Numbered from the stretch's first letter, positions 1 to 8,549 are shown. The stretch: DNA of 17,854 nucleotides from Deltaproteobacteria bacterium (GCA_024274995.1 JAJSAA010000156.1:1-17854); one strand, 5' to 3'. The notes: a model not told the origin generated them from the sequence alone. Numbers and translations: made by a program.

Positions 1-8
1 GTTATTAT

Positions 9-38
9 TTGACATATGCCCTACTATGGCCATATATT
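9..38 (+). promoter_or_regulatory. candidate sigma-70 promoter upstream of the rpoD-like gene
   Basis: A perfect -35 hexamer TTGACA (9-14) is followed after 18 bases by TATATT (33-38), which matches TATAAT at five of six positions. It would give a leader of about 140 bases. A second, weaker candidate lies closer to the gene: TTGCTT (72-77), 17 bases, TACTAT (95-100). No coding region is recognisable in bases 1-184. The window starts here, so an upstream co-transcribed gene cannot be excluded. Confidence 0.45.
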
Positions 39-184
39 TATTACAAATCATTATTTCTGGCTTTAAATATCTTGCTTTTTATCTGTTATGATCTTACTAT
101 ATGAAATTTCGTGTATTTCGCATATTTTGTTAAGATAGCCCTGTCCGCAACCTTAATTCATTCCTAATCGGGAGAGATATTTTC

Positions 185-1489
185 GTGCCTGCCGAGATTA
201 ATAAAAAGCTGTTAAGCATCCATAAAGATCTGGGATATATTACGATATCTATCCTCAATGATCTAATTCCAGAACATAAAAGTGTTGAGTTTATTGACCA
301 GATTTATGATTTTCTGGAAAAAAATAATATTGTGGTTCTTAATGTTCCACCGCCATTACCTGAAACCGGGAAGGATAAGGGGAAGGCGGATGGCGATGAT
401 GTAGCGGTTATTGAGGCGATTCCGCAATATGACATTCATGAGCCCGAGGAAACTACTACCACATATCTGCGGGAAATGGGGCAGTTTGAACTTTTGTCTC
501 CTGAGGAAGAGGAGATATATTCCAAGGCTATCCGCCGCGGCTTTAACGCCATAATTAATGTTATTCGGGTTAATGACTCCGGGGTGCCGGAGATTAAAAT
601 CCTTGTTGACCGCCTGGCCCTCTGGGAAAAGCGTGATCCCACCCTGAAGCCCAAGAAACAGCACCTGAATTTCATGATCCGTACCATCAATTCGGTGAGC
701 GGCAAATATACGGAGATTCCCTCACTCCTTGAGGCCAAGGTGAAAATCTCCTCCTATGCCCGCAATATCGAATGGGCCAAGGATGCTATGATCAAGGCCA
801 ATCTTCGCTTAGTGGTCAGTATCGCCAAACGCTATATGCACCAAGGGTTGAGCCTTGCTGATCTTATTCAGGAGGGTAATCTGGGGCTTATGCGGGCCGT
901 GTTTCGTTTTGATTATTCCAAAGGCAATAAATTCAGTACCTACGCCTCTTGGTGGATCAGGCAGGCAATTACCAGGGCTATTCTCGACAAGACCAGAACC
1001 ATCCGGCTGCCGGTGCATTTTCTTGAGCTGCGCAGCCAGTTCTTCAAGGCCTTTTATTCCATGCTGAAAGAGCTGGGCCGGGAACCTACCCCCATTGAGA
1101 TATCAGAGCAGACCGGTCTGCCAATGGATAAGATTCTGGCCATCCTTGAGGCCTCGAGAGAACCCATTTCCTTAGAGACTCCCGTGGGTGATGATGACAG
1201 TACCCTGGGCGATTTTCTGGAAAACAAGGAGTCTGCCTCGCCCTATGATTCAGTGCAGAATCGGGAACTATCCGACCGGGTAAAGAGTATCCTCATGACT
1301 CTTACCCCCCGTGAAGAGAAGATTATCCGTCTCCGTTTTGGAATCGGTGAGGATGCGGAATATACCCTGGAAGAGATTGGCAAGCGTTTTAATGTCTCTC
1401 GTGAACGTATTCGGCAGATCGAAAAAAAGGCCTTGAACCGCCTGCGTCACTCCAGCCGCCGCGATAAATTAAAACCCTTTACCGATTAA
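185..1489 (+). CDS. rpoD: RNA polymerase sigma-70 factor, RpoD-like (434 aa)
   Basis: Sigma subunit that directs RNA polymerase to -10/-35 promoters. A region 1.1-like N-terminus (about 5-52) is followed by region 1.2 (about 90-120, with YLREMG), a short non-conserved insert (about 120-190), region 2 (about 197-270, with DLIQEGNLGLMRAV and WWIRQAIT, whose Gln260 and Thr263 correspond to the -10 reading residues of E. coli RpoD), region 3, and region 4 with the -35 helix-turn-helix (VSRERIRQIE, about 404-413). The GTG start at 185 is supported by GGGAGA about ten bases upstream. At 434 residues it is much shorter than E. coli RpoD (613), mostly through the smaller insert. After the conserved IRLPVH the sequence (FLELRSQFFK) departs from the usual HMIETINKL, so a second RpoD-type factor rather than the sole primary sigma is possible. 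comEC follows directly in the same frame. Confidence 0.85.
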   Translation: MPAEINKKLLSIHKDLGYITISILNDLIPEHKSVEFIDQIYDFLEKNNIVVLNVPPPLPETGKDKGKADGDDVAVIEAIPQYDIHEPEETTTTYLREMGQFELLSPEEEEIYSKAIRRGFNAIINVIRVNDSGVPEIKILVDRLALWEKRDPTLKPKKQHLNFMIRTINSVSGKYTEIPSLLEAKVKISSYARNIEWAKDAMIKANLRLVVSIAKRYMHQGLSLADLIQEGNLGLMRAVFRFDYSKGNKFSTYASWWIRQAITRAILDKTRTIRLPVHFLELRSQFFKAFYSMLKELGREPTPIEISEQTGLPMDKILAILEASREPISLETPVGDDDSTLGDFLENKESASPYDSVQNRELSDRVKSILMTLTPREEKIIRLRFGIGEDAEYTLEEIGKRFNVSRERIRQIEKKALNRLRHSSRRDKLKPFTD

Positions 1490-1579
1490 AAAAACCAGCC
1501 TATAATCACCTCCCTTATTCCGATAACTCTGGCCTTTGGAGCCGGTATCCTGTGGGCTAAAATTGCTTTTGTCCCGGTT

Positions 1580-3943
1580 GTGCTGGTCTGGATAGTTTTG
1601 ATTCTTCTGGCCTTCCGGCTTATTGCCCAGCCTCATGGGCTGTTGATAACCAAGGCCCTGCTGGTTGTCTTTTTCTTCATGATTGGCGGTATTCACGCCA
1701 CTCTTTCACCTGATTTTAAAATACAGCAGTCTCACGCCATTCCCGTGGCCGGGCAGGAGGTAAGTGTCAGCGGAATCCTCCAGCAAGCTCCGGCCATTGG
1801 CCGGGAGAACACCGTACTCATAATGAAGGTCAGGGATATGCGCCGCGGCCGGGAGCGGCTGAGAGCCGCCGGTCTGGTGCGGCTTACCATGCCCGGCCTG
1901 CCGCCTCCTGCGCTTGAGCCGGGTGATTATTTTATGGTACGAGCCCGCTTGAGTCCGCCACAGGGGCCGACTGTCCCAGGGGCTTTTGACTATCGGGCCT
2001 ATCTGAGTCGTCAGGGGATAAGGGCTGTGGGCTGGATCTCTTCACCCCGGCTTTTAACGAGGATTAATCGTCTCTCCAAAGCAGGATTCCTCAGCCGTCT
2101 GCGTTATCTGCCAGAGCGTTGGCGGATGATTATCGGCCGCCATCTCGATGAACTGGTACCCCGGCAGGCCGGTGTTTATCGGGCTCTGCTCATAGGTGAC
2201 CGCTCGGCGATAAGCCCCGGGGTTATGGAGAATTTTAAGGCCTGCGGTATAGTGCACCTGCTGGCTATTTCCGGAATACATATGGGGCTTCTCGCCCTGG
2301 GTGTGGGTTTTATTGTCCTCTGGCTTCTGAAACGCAGCACCTGGCTCCTGCTGCGAATTCCGGCCCTGAAGGCGGCGGCCCTGATCTCGTTAATTCCCCT
2401 TACTATCTATGCCCTCATTGCTGGTTTTCACCCCCCGGCAGTCAGGGCGCTGCTGATGACCATGGTCTTTGTTGCGGCCCTCCTGATGGATAGACAGTGG
2501 TCGATTGCCAATAACACCGCCATTGCCGCCCTGATAATTCTGGCCTTTAAACCGGCTCTGCTCTTTGCTGTTTCTTTTCAACTCTCCTTTGCAGCCATGG
2601 CGGCCATCGCTGTTTTTGCCGGGCCGCTGAGGCAGCTGGCTACCGTTCCCACAGCCACAAGTCCATGGTGGCGGCGTAATTGGCTATGGCGCTGGAGCTT
2701 GTTCTCCATTTTGATCTCCCTTGCCGCCATGGCGGGTACTGCGCCCATCATCATCGCTAATTTTCATCGCCTGGCCCTGATAAGCCCCCTGGCAACCTTA
2801 ATTGTCGAGCCCCTGTTATGCCTATGGGCTCTGGCCTGGGGTCTTCTTGGCTGTCTAACCCTGCCCCTTGTTCCTCTGGCTGCCCTGTTATTTAAGATTG
2901 GCGCTCTGGGGATTACAGCGGCCCTGAAGATCACCAGCCTTTTGGCGGCTCTGCCGTTTACTCTCTGGCTTCCAACGCCATATTTGGCCCAGATTATCCT
3001 CTGGTATGCGGCCTTAGGACTTTTGGGCTTATGGTTTAAGAGGGGCGGCAGAGGATTGCTCCTGGGCGTTATTATAATCGCGCTTATGGCTCTGTTGCCG
3101 ATTAAGCCGTCTTCTGACAGTAAGATAAGGGTGAGCTTCCTGGATGTGGGGCATGGCGGGTGCAGTATCTTACGTCTGCCCGGCGCTCATACCATTATTA
3201 TTGACAGCGGCCGACGTCAGCGCAGGTCTGCCCAGGATTATGGCGTTGGGGAAAATATTGTTGCTCCCTTTCTCTGGCATAACCATATAAGCCGGGTGGA
3301 TGCCGTTATTATCACCCATCCCCATGCCGATCATTATAACGGTCTGGCTTTTATCTTGCGGCGTTTTCGGCCCCCGGTTCTCTGGGTTAATACCATGGTG
3401 GTGGACGAGAAGGGCTTTGATGATTTGCTTAAACTGGCCCGTGAACTTAAAATTAAGGTACGGGTTGCTGCGGGCGGCGGGGTGCTTTATCGTGACAAGG
3501 CAGTGCGGCTTCGTAATCTGCTTAATCTTGCCGCTGTGGAAGGGCGGGGGAAGAGCAGGGCTGACTCCGATCAGCAGCGCAATAATCGGGGCCTGGTTTT
3601 AAGACTGACGGTTGGCAAGCGCGCCTTTCTTTTTACCGGTGACATTGAGAGACGGGCCGAAGAGTATCTAATCCAGTCCGTAGGGGCGGATGAGTTACAT
3701 AGTGACGTGCTTAAGGTTCCGCATCATGGCAGCCGAACCTCAAGCAGTATGGGCTTTGTTGAGGCCGTCAAGCCCGCCTATGCGGTGATTCAGGCAGAGC
3801 GTCATGGTGGCCGGGGGAAATTCCCGGCCCCGGAAGTTGTGCGCCGCTATCGGCAGGCCGGGGCTCAGGTTTTAAATACTGCTGATGTCGGCAGTATCTT
3901 TTTTGTTACCGATGGACGACAGTTGCGCAGAGTTGGCTATTGA
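1580..3943 (+). CDS. comEC: ComEC/Rec2 family DNA-uptake channel with metallo-beta-lactamase domain
   Basis: Inner-membrane channel for single-stranded DNA entry in natural transformation. Order of parts: N-terminal helices and DUF4131/OB-like region (to about 170), the Competence membrane domain (about 200-480, many hydrophobic helices, with the signature HLLAISGIHMGLLALG), then a C-terminal metallo-beta-lactamase domain (about 515-780) with DVGHG (522-526), THPHADH (metal ligands His580, His582, Asp584, His585) and a late PHHGS. Length from this GTG is 787 aa, normal for a full three-domain ComEC. The start is doubtful: the frame stays open upstream to the rpoD stop at 1487-1489 and encodes an additional typical first helix (for example LIPITLAFGAGILWA), yet there is no ATG, GTG or TTG between 1490 and 1580, and no ribosome site precedes 1580. 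The real N-terminus is probably upstream, using a rare start codon. It ends four bases from the convergent rpoH gene. Confidence 0.9.
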   Translation: MLVWIVLILLAFRLIAQPHGLLITKALLVVFFFMIGGIHATLSPDFKIQQSHAIPVAGQEVSVSGILQQAPAIGRENTVLIMKVRDMRRGRERLRAAGLVRLTMPGLPPPALEPGDYFMVRARLSPPQGPTVPGAFDYRAYLSRQGIRAVGWISSPRLLTRINRLSKAGFLSRLRYLPERWRMIIGRHLDELVPRQAGVYRALLIGDRSAISPGVMENFKACGIVHLLAISGIHMGLLALGVGFIVLWLLKRSTWLLLRIPALKAAALISLIPLTIYALIAGFHPPAVRALLMTMVFVAALLMDRQWSIANNTAIAALIILAFKPALLFAVSFQLSFAAMAAIAVFAGPLRQLATVPTATSPWWRRNWLWRWSLFSILISLAAMAGTAPIIIANFHRLALISPLATLIVEPLLCLWALAWGLLGCLTLPLVPLAALLFKIGALGITAALKITSLLAALPFTLWLPTPYLAQIILWYAALGLLGLWFKRGGRGLLLGVIIIALMALLPIKPSSDSKIRVSFLDVGHGGCSILRLPGAHTIIIDSGRRQRRSAQDYGVGENIVAPFLWHNHISRVDAVIITHPHADHYNGLAFILRRFRPPVLWVNTMVVDEKGFDDLLKLARELKIKVRVAAGGGVLYRDKAVRLRNLLNLAAVEGRGKSRADSDQQRNNRGLVLRLTVGKRAFLFTGDIERRAEEYLIQSVGADELHSDVLKVPHHGSRTSSSMGFVEAVKPAYAVIQAERHGGRGKFPAPEVVRRYRQAGAQVLNTADVGSIFFVTDGRQLRRVGY

Positions 3944-3947
3944 AACG

Positions 3948-4829
3948 CTATAAGTCTTCCTCATTCAGCATAATTGTTTTAAGCCGCTTTAAAAGGGCCG
4001 TCTCAATCTGTCTGATGCGTTCCCTTGAAATGGCAAACTGGTCGGCAATATTGCTCAGGGTGCGCGGCTCTTCCTGGAGCAGGCGCTCAAAGAGGATTAC
4101 CTGTTCCCGTTCGCTGAGCTCCGGGCGCAGGGCCTCGAGACGTTGGAGGAACCAGACAAGATACTCGTGCTTTGCAACTTCTTCTTCAACTCCGGGGCAG
4201 GAACTTTGCAGAAAGGTTTTATGGGACGGGCCGTGTTCATCACCAATGGGTGATTCTAAGGAGAGATCATGGTTGCTCAGGCGTTGCTCCATTTCCTGAA
4301 TATCCTGTTCTCTGACCTTTAAGCGCCGGGCCAGGGTGCCGTTATCGGCCTTGATGCCCTGCGATTCAAGATTTTTTTTCTCCTTGTTTAAGCTGTAGAA
4401 GAGCTTGCGCTGGGCTTGAGTGGTGCCAATTTTTACCAGCCGCCAATTATCCATGATGAATTTCAGGATATAGGCCCGAATCCAATAGGCGGCATAAGAG
4501 GAAAATTGTACCCCTCGATGGGGATCATATTTGTCAACCGCCTTGGCCAGACCGAAATTACCCTCCTGAATAAGATCAAGAAAATTCTCCTTCCAATAAC
4601 GCCGAAAGTTCATCACCAGTTTAACTACGAGGCGTAAATTACTTACGACCAGGGTGCGGCCGGCCTTTTTGTCACCCTCTTCGTAGATTAGGCGGGTCAG
4701 GTTACTGGTTTCCTCTTTGCTTAACAGGCGGTATTGACTTATATCGCGCATATAACGGCTTATGTCCCGATAGTTTAAGGGGATTAAATCGTCTTTCATC
4801 GGCATAATCAGGCAGTTATTAACTTTCAT
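3948..4829 (-). CDS. rpoH: RNA polymerase sigma factor RpoH-like (sigma-32 type, 293 aa)
   Basis: Alternative sigma factor of the heat-shock type. Region 1.2 (about 18-45), region 2 (about 62-130, LDLIQEGNFGLAKAVDKYDP then AAYWIRAYILKFI and the NWRLVKIGTTQAQRKLF stretch). QRKLF (140-144) lies in the RpoH box that separates this family from RpoD. Region 4 has the helix-turn-helix ISRERIRQIE near the C-terminus. The frame extends upstream to an ATG at 4913, but that one has no ribosome site; the ATG at 4829 is preceded by CAGGAG at the right distance, so this start is preferred. Length 293 aa is close to E. coli RpoH (284). Its 226-base upstream gap to the YkgJ gene carries a perfect palindrome (5025-5042). 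The 3' end faces comEC with only four bases between, and no terminator is visible. A specific stress role is inferred from family only. Confidence 0.88.
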   Translation of the reverse strand: MKVNNCLIMPMKDDLIPLNYRDISRYMRDISQYRLLSKEETSNLTRLIYEEGDKKAGRTLVVSNLRLVVKLVMNFRRYWKENFLDLIQEGNFGLAKAVDKYDPHRGVQFSSYAAYWIRAYILKFIMDNWRLVKIGTTQAQRKLFYSLNKEKKNLESQGIKADNGTLARRLKVREQDIQEMEQRLSNHDLSLESPIGDEHGPSHKTFLQSSCPGVEEEVAKHEYLVWFLQRLEALRPELSEREQVILFERLLQEEPRTLSNIADQFAISRERIRQIETALLKRLKTIMLNEEDL

Positions 4830-5024
4830 GATGGCTCCTGTATGGTTGTGACGGTCCTTTTGTTGTCTGGGCCGGGATGGAGAAGGGACACAACTGTTTA
4901 CAGCAACTTGCATGCCATGGACTGATGTTTAGTATTTAACTACCATGAATTAATTAAAAAAATAAAATTTGACTTTACCTGTTCGTGATATTATCAGATC
5001 TTGATTACAAAAGTGATATTGTGC

Positions 5025-5042
5025 TTGTAATTCAAATTACAA
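5025..5042. repeat. perfect 8-bp inverted repeat upstream of rpoH
   Basis: TTGTAATT-CA-AATTACAA is a perfect inverted repeat with a two-base spacer. A further half-site (TGATTACAA, on the other strand TTGTAATCA) occurs at 5002-5010. It lies between the YkgJ gene and rpoH, about 200 bases before the rpoH start. The run of A/T on its flank is on the wrong side for a terminator of the YkgJ transcript, so an operator for a dimeric regulator is the more natural reading. This is inference only. Confidence 0.4.
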
Positions 5043-5055
5043 AAAAGGTAGTTGG

Positions 5056-5835
5056 CTATCTGCAGCGGCGAGGGGTAAGAGTGGGGCGCTGAGCAAGGGT
5101 GAACTGCAGCCATTTATAGGCGAAACGAAGCAGAGCCTCGTCGTCGGTATCTAAGGCTCGAACCTGAGATTTGCTTAATTTAAACTGTCGAAAAATATTA
5201 TTAAGACGGGCATAGTCACGGAAGTCGTCAATATTATAGCAGGCCATGAAGGCCAGACGCTGCAGAGGGCCGGCCTCCCCTTCGCCTTGCCATGGGTTGC
5301 TTAAAAATAGGGTATCCATCTCGGCCCAGAGGTCATCCATCATATTGTAAGTGAGAATATTCTGATCCTGCAGCCAGGTGTCCACTGTCATTTCGTGCGG
5401 TTCTTCATGCCCCAGGCAATAGTCATGGTTGGTCATAAAATAATATTCATCCGGGCGGCCGGATGAAGTATCACGGTCAACGGCTCGTTCCAGGGGGTAG
5501 GTCCGGCAGGCCGAGGGGCGGTCTTCATAGACTGAACATCCTGATTCGGTCAGAAACGGGCAGGTATATTCTTCGTTGTTACGAATCCTTAAGACAACCG
5601 AGGGGAAATGCGGATTTGTGCGCCCGGCAACCAACCCGGCGTAAAGATTTAGAAATTCTGCCGAGGTGATGCGCAGATGATTTTTGAGTTTTATGACATC
5701 AAAGGGATAAATAAAGAGTTCCAGGCGCCGGCAGCATTTTTTAAAACAGGCCACCTCCGGGTGACAACGGAAATTAAAGTTGTTCTTGCCCAGCGGAATC
5801 ATGCCTTCGGGGAATTGTTTTGGGGGATTACTCAT
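5056..5835 (-). CDS. YkgJ-family cysteine cluster protein (Fe-S/zinc binding, function unknown)
   Basis: 259-residue protein with the CxxCC-type pattern of the YkgJ/UPF0153 family: Cys24, Cys30, Cys34-Cys35 (CFKKCCR), then Cys92 and Cys100 (CPFLTESGC), Cys110 in the typical RPSACRTYPL context, and Cys140. Family members are thought to bind a metal or Fe-S cluster; no reaction is established. No signal peptide or membrane helix is seen, so it is probably cytoplasmic. The ATG at 5835 has AGGAA six bases upstream. It lies 78 bases downstream of moaA on the same strand and is probably co-transcribed with it. The C-terminal third (about 145-259) has no motif I recognise. Confidence 0.82.
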   Translation of the reverse strand: MSNPPKQFPEGMIPLGKNNFNFRCHPEVACFKKCCRRLELFIYPFDVIKLKNHLRITSAEFLNLYAGLVAGRTNPHFPSVVLRIRNNEEYTCPFLTESGCSVYEDRPSACRTYPLERAVDRDTSSGRPDEYYFMTNHDYCLGHEEPHEMTVDTWLQDQNILTYNMMDDLWAEMDTLFLSNPWQGEGEAGPLQRLAFMACYNIDDFRDYARLNNIFRQFKLSKSQVRALDTDDEALLRFAYKWLQFTLAQRPTLTPRRCR

Positions 5836-5913
5836 TTTTAATTCCTGAATTTTGGGGATATTGGAATGGTTCGGGACTCGTCTTTGTCATGTAATTTGTT
5901 ATGGATAAAGGAA

Positions 5914-6912
5914 TCAACCGCCAATCCGTGACATTTCTCCATGACAGTTACCGGTTTTCTGGCCCTGAGTCAGGGTATGCCCCTTTGGTTTGTTGATAAT
6001 GGTTTTAATAAGTAACCGGCGGATATCATCGTCGGAAGCTCCGCTGCGCAACGGCCCCTTGAGATCCTCCTCACGGTCGGTGAGCAGACAGGAGCGCAGA
6101 CGCCCCTGTGAGGTCAGCCGCAGGCGGTTGCAGGTATCGCAGAAATGATTACTCAAGGGGCTGATAAAGCCCAGGCTGCCTGCCGCTCCCGGCAGTTTAA
6201 ACATGCGGGCCGGGCCGTGGAGGCGTTGGCTCTTGACTGGCTGTAATTCGCCCAGGGGGGCAATAATTGCCATTATATCTGCCGCTGAGATGAATTTTGC
6301 CTGTTGTCCGGCCCCGGCCAGGCCAACGGGCATAAACTCGATAAAACGAATATCAAGGGGCTGCTTAATGGTCAGGCGGGCAAAATCAATGAATTCATCA
6401 TCATTAACTCCGCGCATGGCAACCACGTTTAATTTAATTACAGGAAAGCCCATCTCCAGTGCTTTTTCAATCCCCCGCCATACCCTGGGGAAGCAGGCGG
6501 AACCTGTGATTTCCTCAAAACGGCGGGGGAGCAGGCTGTCTAAGCTTATGTTCAACTTTTCAAGTCCGGCCTCGTGAAGATCATGTAGCATATCCTCCAG
6601 CAGGACACCATTGGTGGTCAGGCGTATTTCCCGCAGGCCGTTCACCTGGGCCAGACGCTGGATGAAGGGCATTACTCCCCGCCGCACCAGGGGCTCACCG
6701 CCGGTGAGACGTACCTTTTTTATACCCAGCCCCACCGCAAGATGCACCACCCGTAGAATCTCCTCGTAGGACAGCAGATTGGCATGTGCGGTCTTACCGT
6801 CCCGTGGGGTGCAGTATTGACAGCGCAGATTGCAATGGTCGGTGATGGAGACCCGCAAATAATTTATACTGCGATTAAAGGTGTCGGTAAGGGTGTTATG
6901 TTCGGTATTCAT
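5914..6912 (-). CDS. moaA: GTP 3',8-cyclase MoaA (molybdenum cofactor biosynthesis)
   Basis: Radical SAM enzyme that, with MoaC, converts GTP to cyclic pyranopterin monophosphate, the first step of molybdenum cofactor synthesis. The N-terminal radical SAM cluster motif is Cys27-x3-Cys31-x2-Cys34 (CNLRCQYC). The second 4Fe-4S cluster that binds GTP is Cys258, Cys261 and Cys275 (CDTCNRLRLTSQGRLRSC). LTGGEPLVR is the SAM-binding stretch. The C-terminus ends in Gly-Gly, as functional MoaA proteins do, and 332 aa is the usual length. No strong ribosome site precedes the ATG. No other moa genes are in the window, so the pathway is scattered or lies elsewhere. It is divergent from tsaD, with 126 bases between the two starts. 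Confidence 0.95.
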   Translation of the reverse strand: MNTEHNTLTDTFNRSINYLRVSITDHCNLRCQYCTPRDGKTAHANLLSYEEILRVVHLAVGLGIKKVRLTGGEPLVRRGVMPFIQRLAQVNGLREIRLTTNGVLLEDMLHDLHEAGLEKLNISLDSLLPRRFEEITGSACFPRVWRGIEKALEMGFPVIKLNVVAMRGVNDDEFIDFARLTIKQPLDIRFIEFMPVGLAGAGQQAKFISAADIMAIIAPLGELQPVKSQRLHGPARMFKLPGAAGSLGFISPLSNHFCDTCNRLRLTSQGRLRSCLLTDREEDLKGPLRSGASDDDIRRLLIKTIINKPKGHTLTQGQKTGNCHGEMSRIGG

Positions 6913-6963
6913 GGCGGTTTAAATGATAAAAATAAAAAATTAAGTTGTTTTACTCCTTTTTTG

Positions 6964-6992
6964 ACTATAAATTAAGTCTTTTGTGGAGTTAA
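6964..6992 (-). promoter_or_regulatory. candidate sigma-70 promoter of moaA
   Basis: Reading on the minus strand: TTAACT (complement of 6987-6992), 17 bases, TATAGT (complement of 6964-6969; five of six matches to TATAAT). The predicted start would leave a leader of about 45 bases before moaA. No convincing promoter for the opposite tsaD gene could be picked out in the same gap, and no molybdenum-cofactor riboswitch is evident. Confidence 0.45.
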
Positions 6993-7038
6993 TGATCCCA
7001 TTAAATTTATCTACGTAATAATAAATAACGGAAAATAT

Positions 7039-8046
7039 ATGTTAATCCTCGGGGTTGAAAGCTCCTGTGACGAAACAGCTGCCGCAGTACTGGAAGACGG
7101 CCGGTTATTAAGAGCCAATGTCATTAATTCTCAAATTGCTGTTCATGCTGAATATGGCGGCGTGGTGCCGGAGCTGGCCTCCCGCCATCATCTCTTGAAT
7201 ATCTATCCCGTGGTGCGGGAGGCCTTGCGGCAGGCGGAGGTGACTATAGACGATATTGACGCCCTGGCGGTTACGCAGGGGCCGGGGCTTATCGGCTCGC
7301 TTCTCGTGGGGCTGTCTTTTGTTAAGGCCCTGGCCTTAGTCAGGGGGCTGCCCTTTACCGGAGTTGATCATCTAAGTGGTCATATTTCGGCAGTTTTTCT
7401 CGGTGAGCGGCAGCCGGATTATCCCTTTGTCGCCCTGGTGGCTTCCGGGGGGCATTCGAGTATTTTTCAGGTTTCCGGCCCCCTTGATTACCGTCTCCTG
7501 GGTTGTTCCCGGGATGACGCGGCTGGTGAAGCCTTTGACAAGGTGGCAAAGCTTCTCGGCCTTTCTTATCCTGGCGGCCCGGTGGTTGCTGAATGGGCCG
7601 CTGATGGCGATGGCAGGGCCATTAAATTCCCGCGCGCCTGGCTGGAGGCCGACAGCCTGGATTTCAGCTTCAGCGGCCTCAAGACCTCGGTGGTAAATTA
7701 TGTCAATCAATGCCGGATGAAGAAAAAGCCAATACCCATTGCCGATATCTGCGCCTCATTTCAGGAGGCGGTGGTGGAGGTGCTGGTGGAGAAAACCGTT
7801 ATGGCGGCCAAACGTCAGGGAATCAAACATCTTACTGCGGCTGGTGGGGTGGCCTCTAATCAACGTCTGCGGGAAGCATTAAGCAAACGCTCACGGCAGG
7901 AGGGAATGGAGTTATTCCTCACCCCGGCTGAATTCTGTACCGATAATGCCGCCATGATTGCCCTGGCTGGTTGGTATCGGCTCCAAAACGGCGAAACCTC
8001 AGATAATGACCTTGATGTATATTCCCGCTCATCTTTATGGACATGA
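7039..8046 (+). CDS. tsaD: tRNA N6-threonylcarbamoyladenosine transferase subunit TsaD
   Basis: Catalytic subunit of the complex (with TsaB and TsaE) that transfers threonylcarbamoyl from TC-AMP to A37 of ANN-decoding tRNAs. The N-terminal GVESSCDET (5-13) and the metal-binding His111 and His115 in DHLSGHISAVF are present, as are GPGLIGSLLVG (81-91), the ASGGHSS nucleotide-binding loop, FSFSGLKTS, and the late metal ligand region FCTDNAAMIA. 335 aa is the standard length. The ATG at 7039 has only a weak ribosome site (CGGA). Its stop overlaps the start of the following DUF2062 gene, so the two are translationally coupled. Confidence 0.96.
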   Translation: MLILGVESSCDETAAAVLEDGRLLRANVINSQIAVHAEYGGVVPELASRHHLLNIYPVVREALRQAEVTIDDIDALAVTQGPGLIGSLLVGLSFVKALALVRGLPFTGVDHLSGHISAVFLGERQPDYPFVALVASGGHSSIFQVSGPLDYRLLGCSRDDAAGEAFDKVAKLLGLSYPGGPVVAEWAADGDGRAIKFPRAWLEADSLDFSFSGLKTSVVNYVNQCRMKKKPIPIADICASFQEAVVEVLVEKTVMAAKRQGIKHLTAAGGVASNQRLREALSKRSRQEGMELFLTPAEFCTDNAAMIALAGWYRLQNGETSDNDLDVYSRSSLWT

Positions 8047-8549
8047 AATTTAATCCCTTACGCCTTTTACGTTTTTATTATCTGCGTTTTATTCGTCTCA
8101 AGGGCGATCCGCGCAGTATTGCCAGGGGGGTGGCTCTCGGTACGTTTCTGGGTACCACCCCCACCATGCCTCTGCACAGTATCAGTCTGCTTATCTTTGC
8201 TCCCCTTTGCCGGGCTAATATATTAGCTGCTTTTCTGGCCAGTATGGCCATATGCAACCCTCTTACCTATTTTCCCCAGTATTATTTCGCCTGGTTAATC
8301 GGCAGCAAGATAACTCCATATGATCTCTCCTGGGAGAGGATTTCGGGGGTGCTTAGCGTTATCTCCGCCCATAGTGGTTTTAAAGAGGCCATACATAGTA
8401 TTGCCAATTTGGGCTGGGATGCGGTGATTGTCATGTTAAGCGGCGGCGTGGTGCTGGCTCTTCCCCTGGCCATAATCGCCTATTTTGTCTCCTTGCGGTT
8501 TTTTGTGTCGTTAAATAAAAAAAACCGAGAGAGACATATTCTTAAATAA
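8037..8549 (+). CDS. DUF2062 family small membrane protein
   Basis: About 170 residues, matching the DUF2062 pattern: a basic N-terminus, then ARGVALGTFLGTTPTMPLHS (a glycine/proline-rich first hydrophobic stretch), a second stretch around LAAFLASMAICNPLTYFPQY, and a C-terminal helix (about 135-155). It is an inner-membrane protein of unknown function. Two starts are possible: ATG at 8037, or ATG at 8043, which overlaps the tsaD stop as ATGA; the second is the classical coupling arrangement and loses only two residues. The gene ends 77 bases from convergent rlmN. An imperfect CATCCC...GGGATG pair in that gap is too loose to call a terminator. Confidence 0.85.
   Translation: MDMKFNPLRLLRFYYLRFIRLKGDPRSIARGVALGTFLGTTPTMPLHSISLLIFAPLCRANILAAFLASMAICNPLTYFPQYYFAWLIGSKITPYDLSWERISGVLSVISAHSGFKEAIHSIANLGWDAVIVMLSGGVVLALPLAIIAYFVSLRFFVSLNKKNRERHILK

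Noticed and set aside
1504..1516. AATCACCTCCCTT resembles the anti-Shine-Dalgarno end of 16S rRNA
   Set aside because: No rRNA sequence around it, and it reads naturally as codons of the ComEC N-terminus; probably coincidence.
4830..4913. Upstream-extended RpoH start at 4913
   Set aside because: No ribosome site there, while ATG 4829 has CAGGAG at the proper distance and the extra residues are unlike RpoH N-termini.
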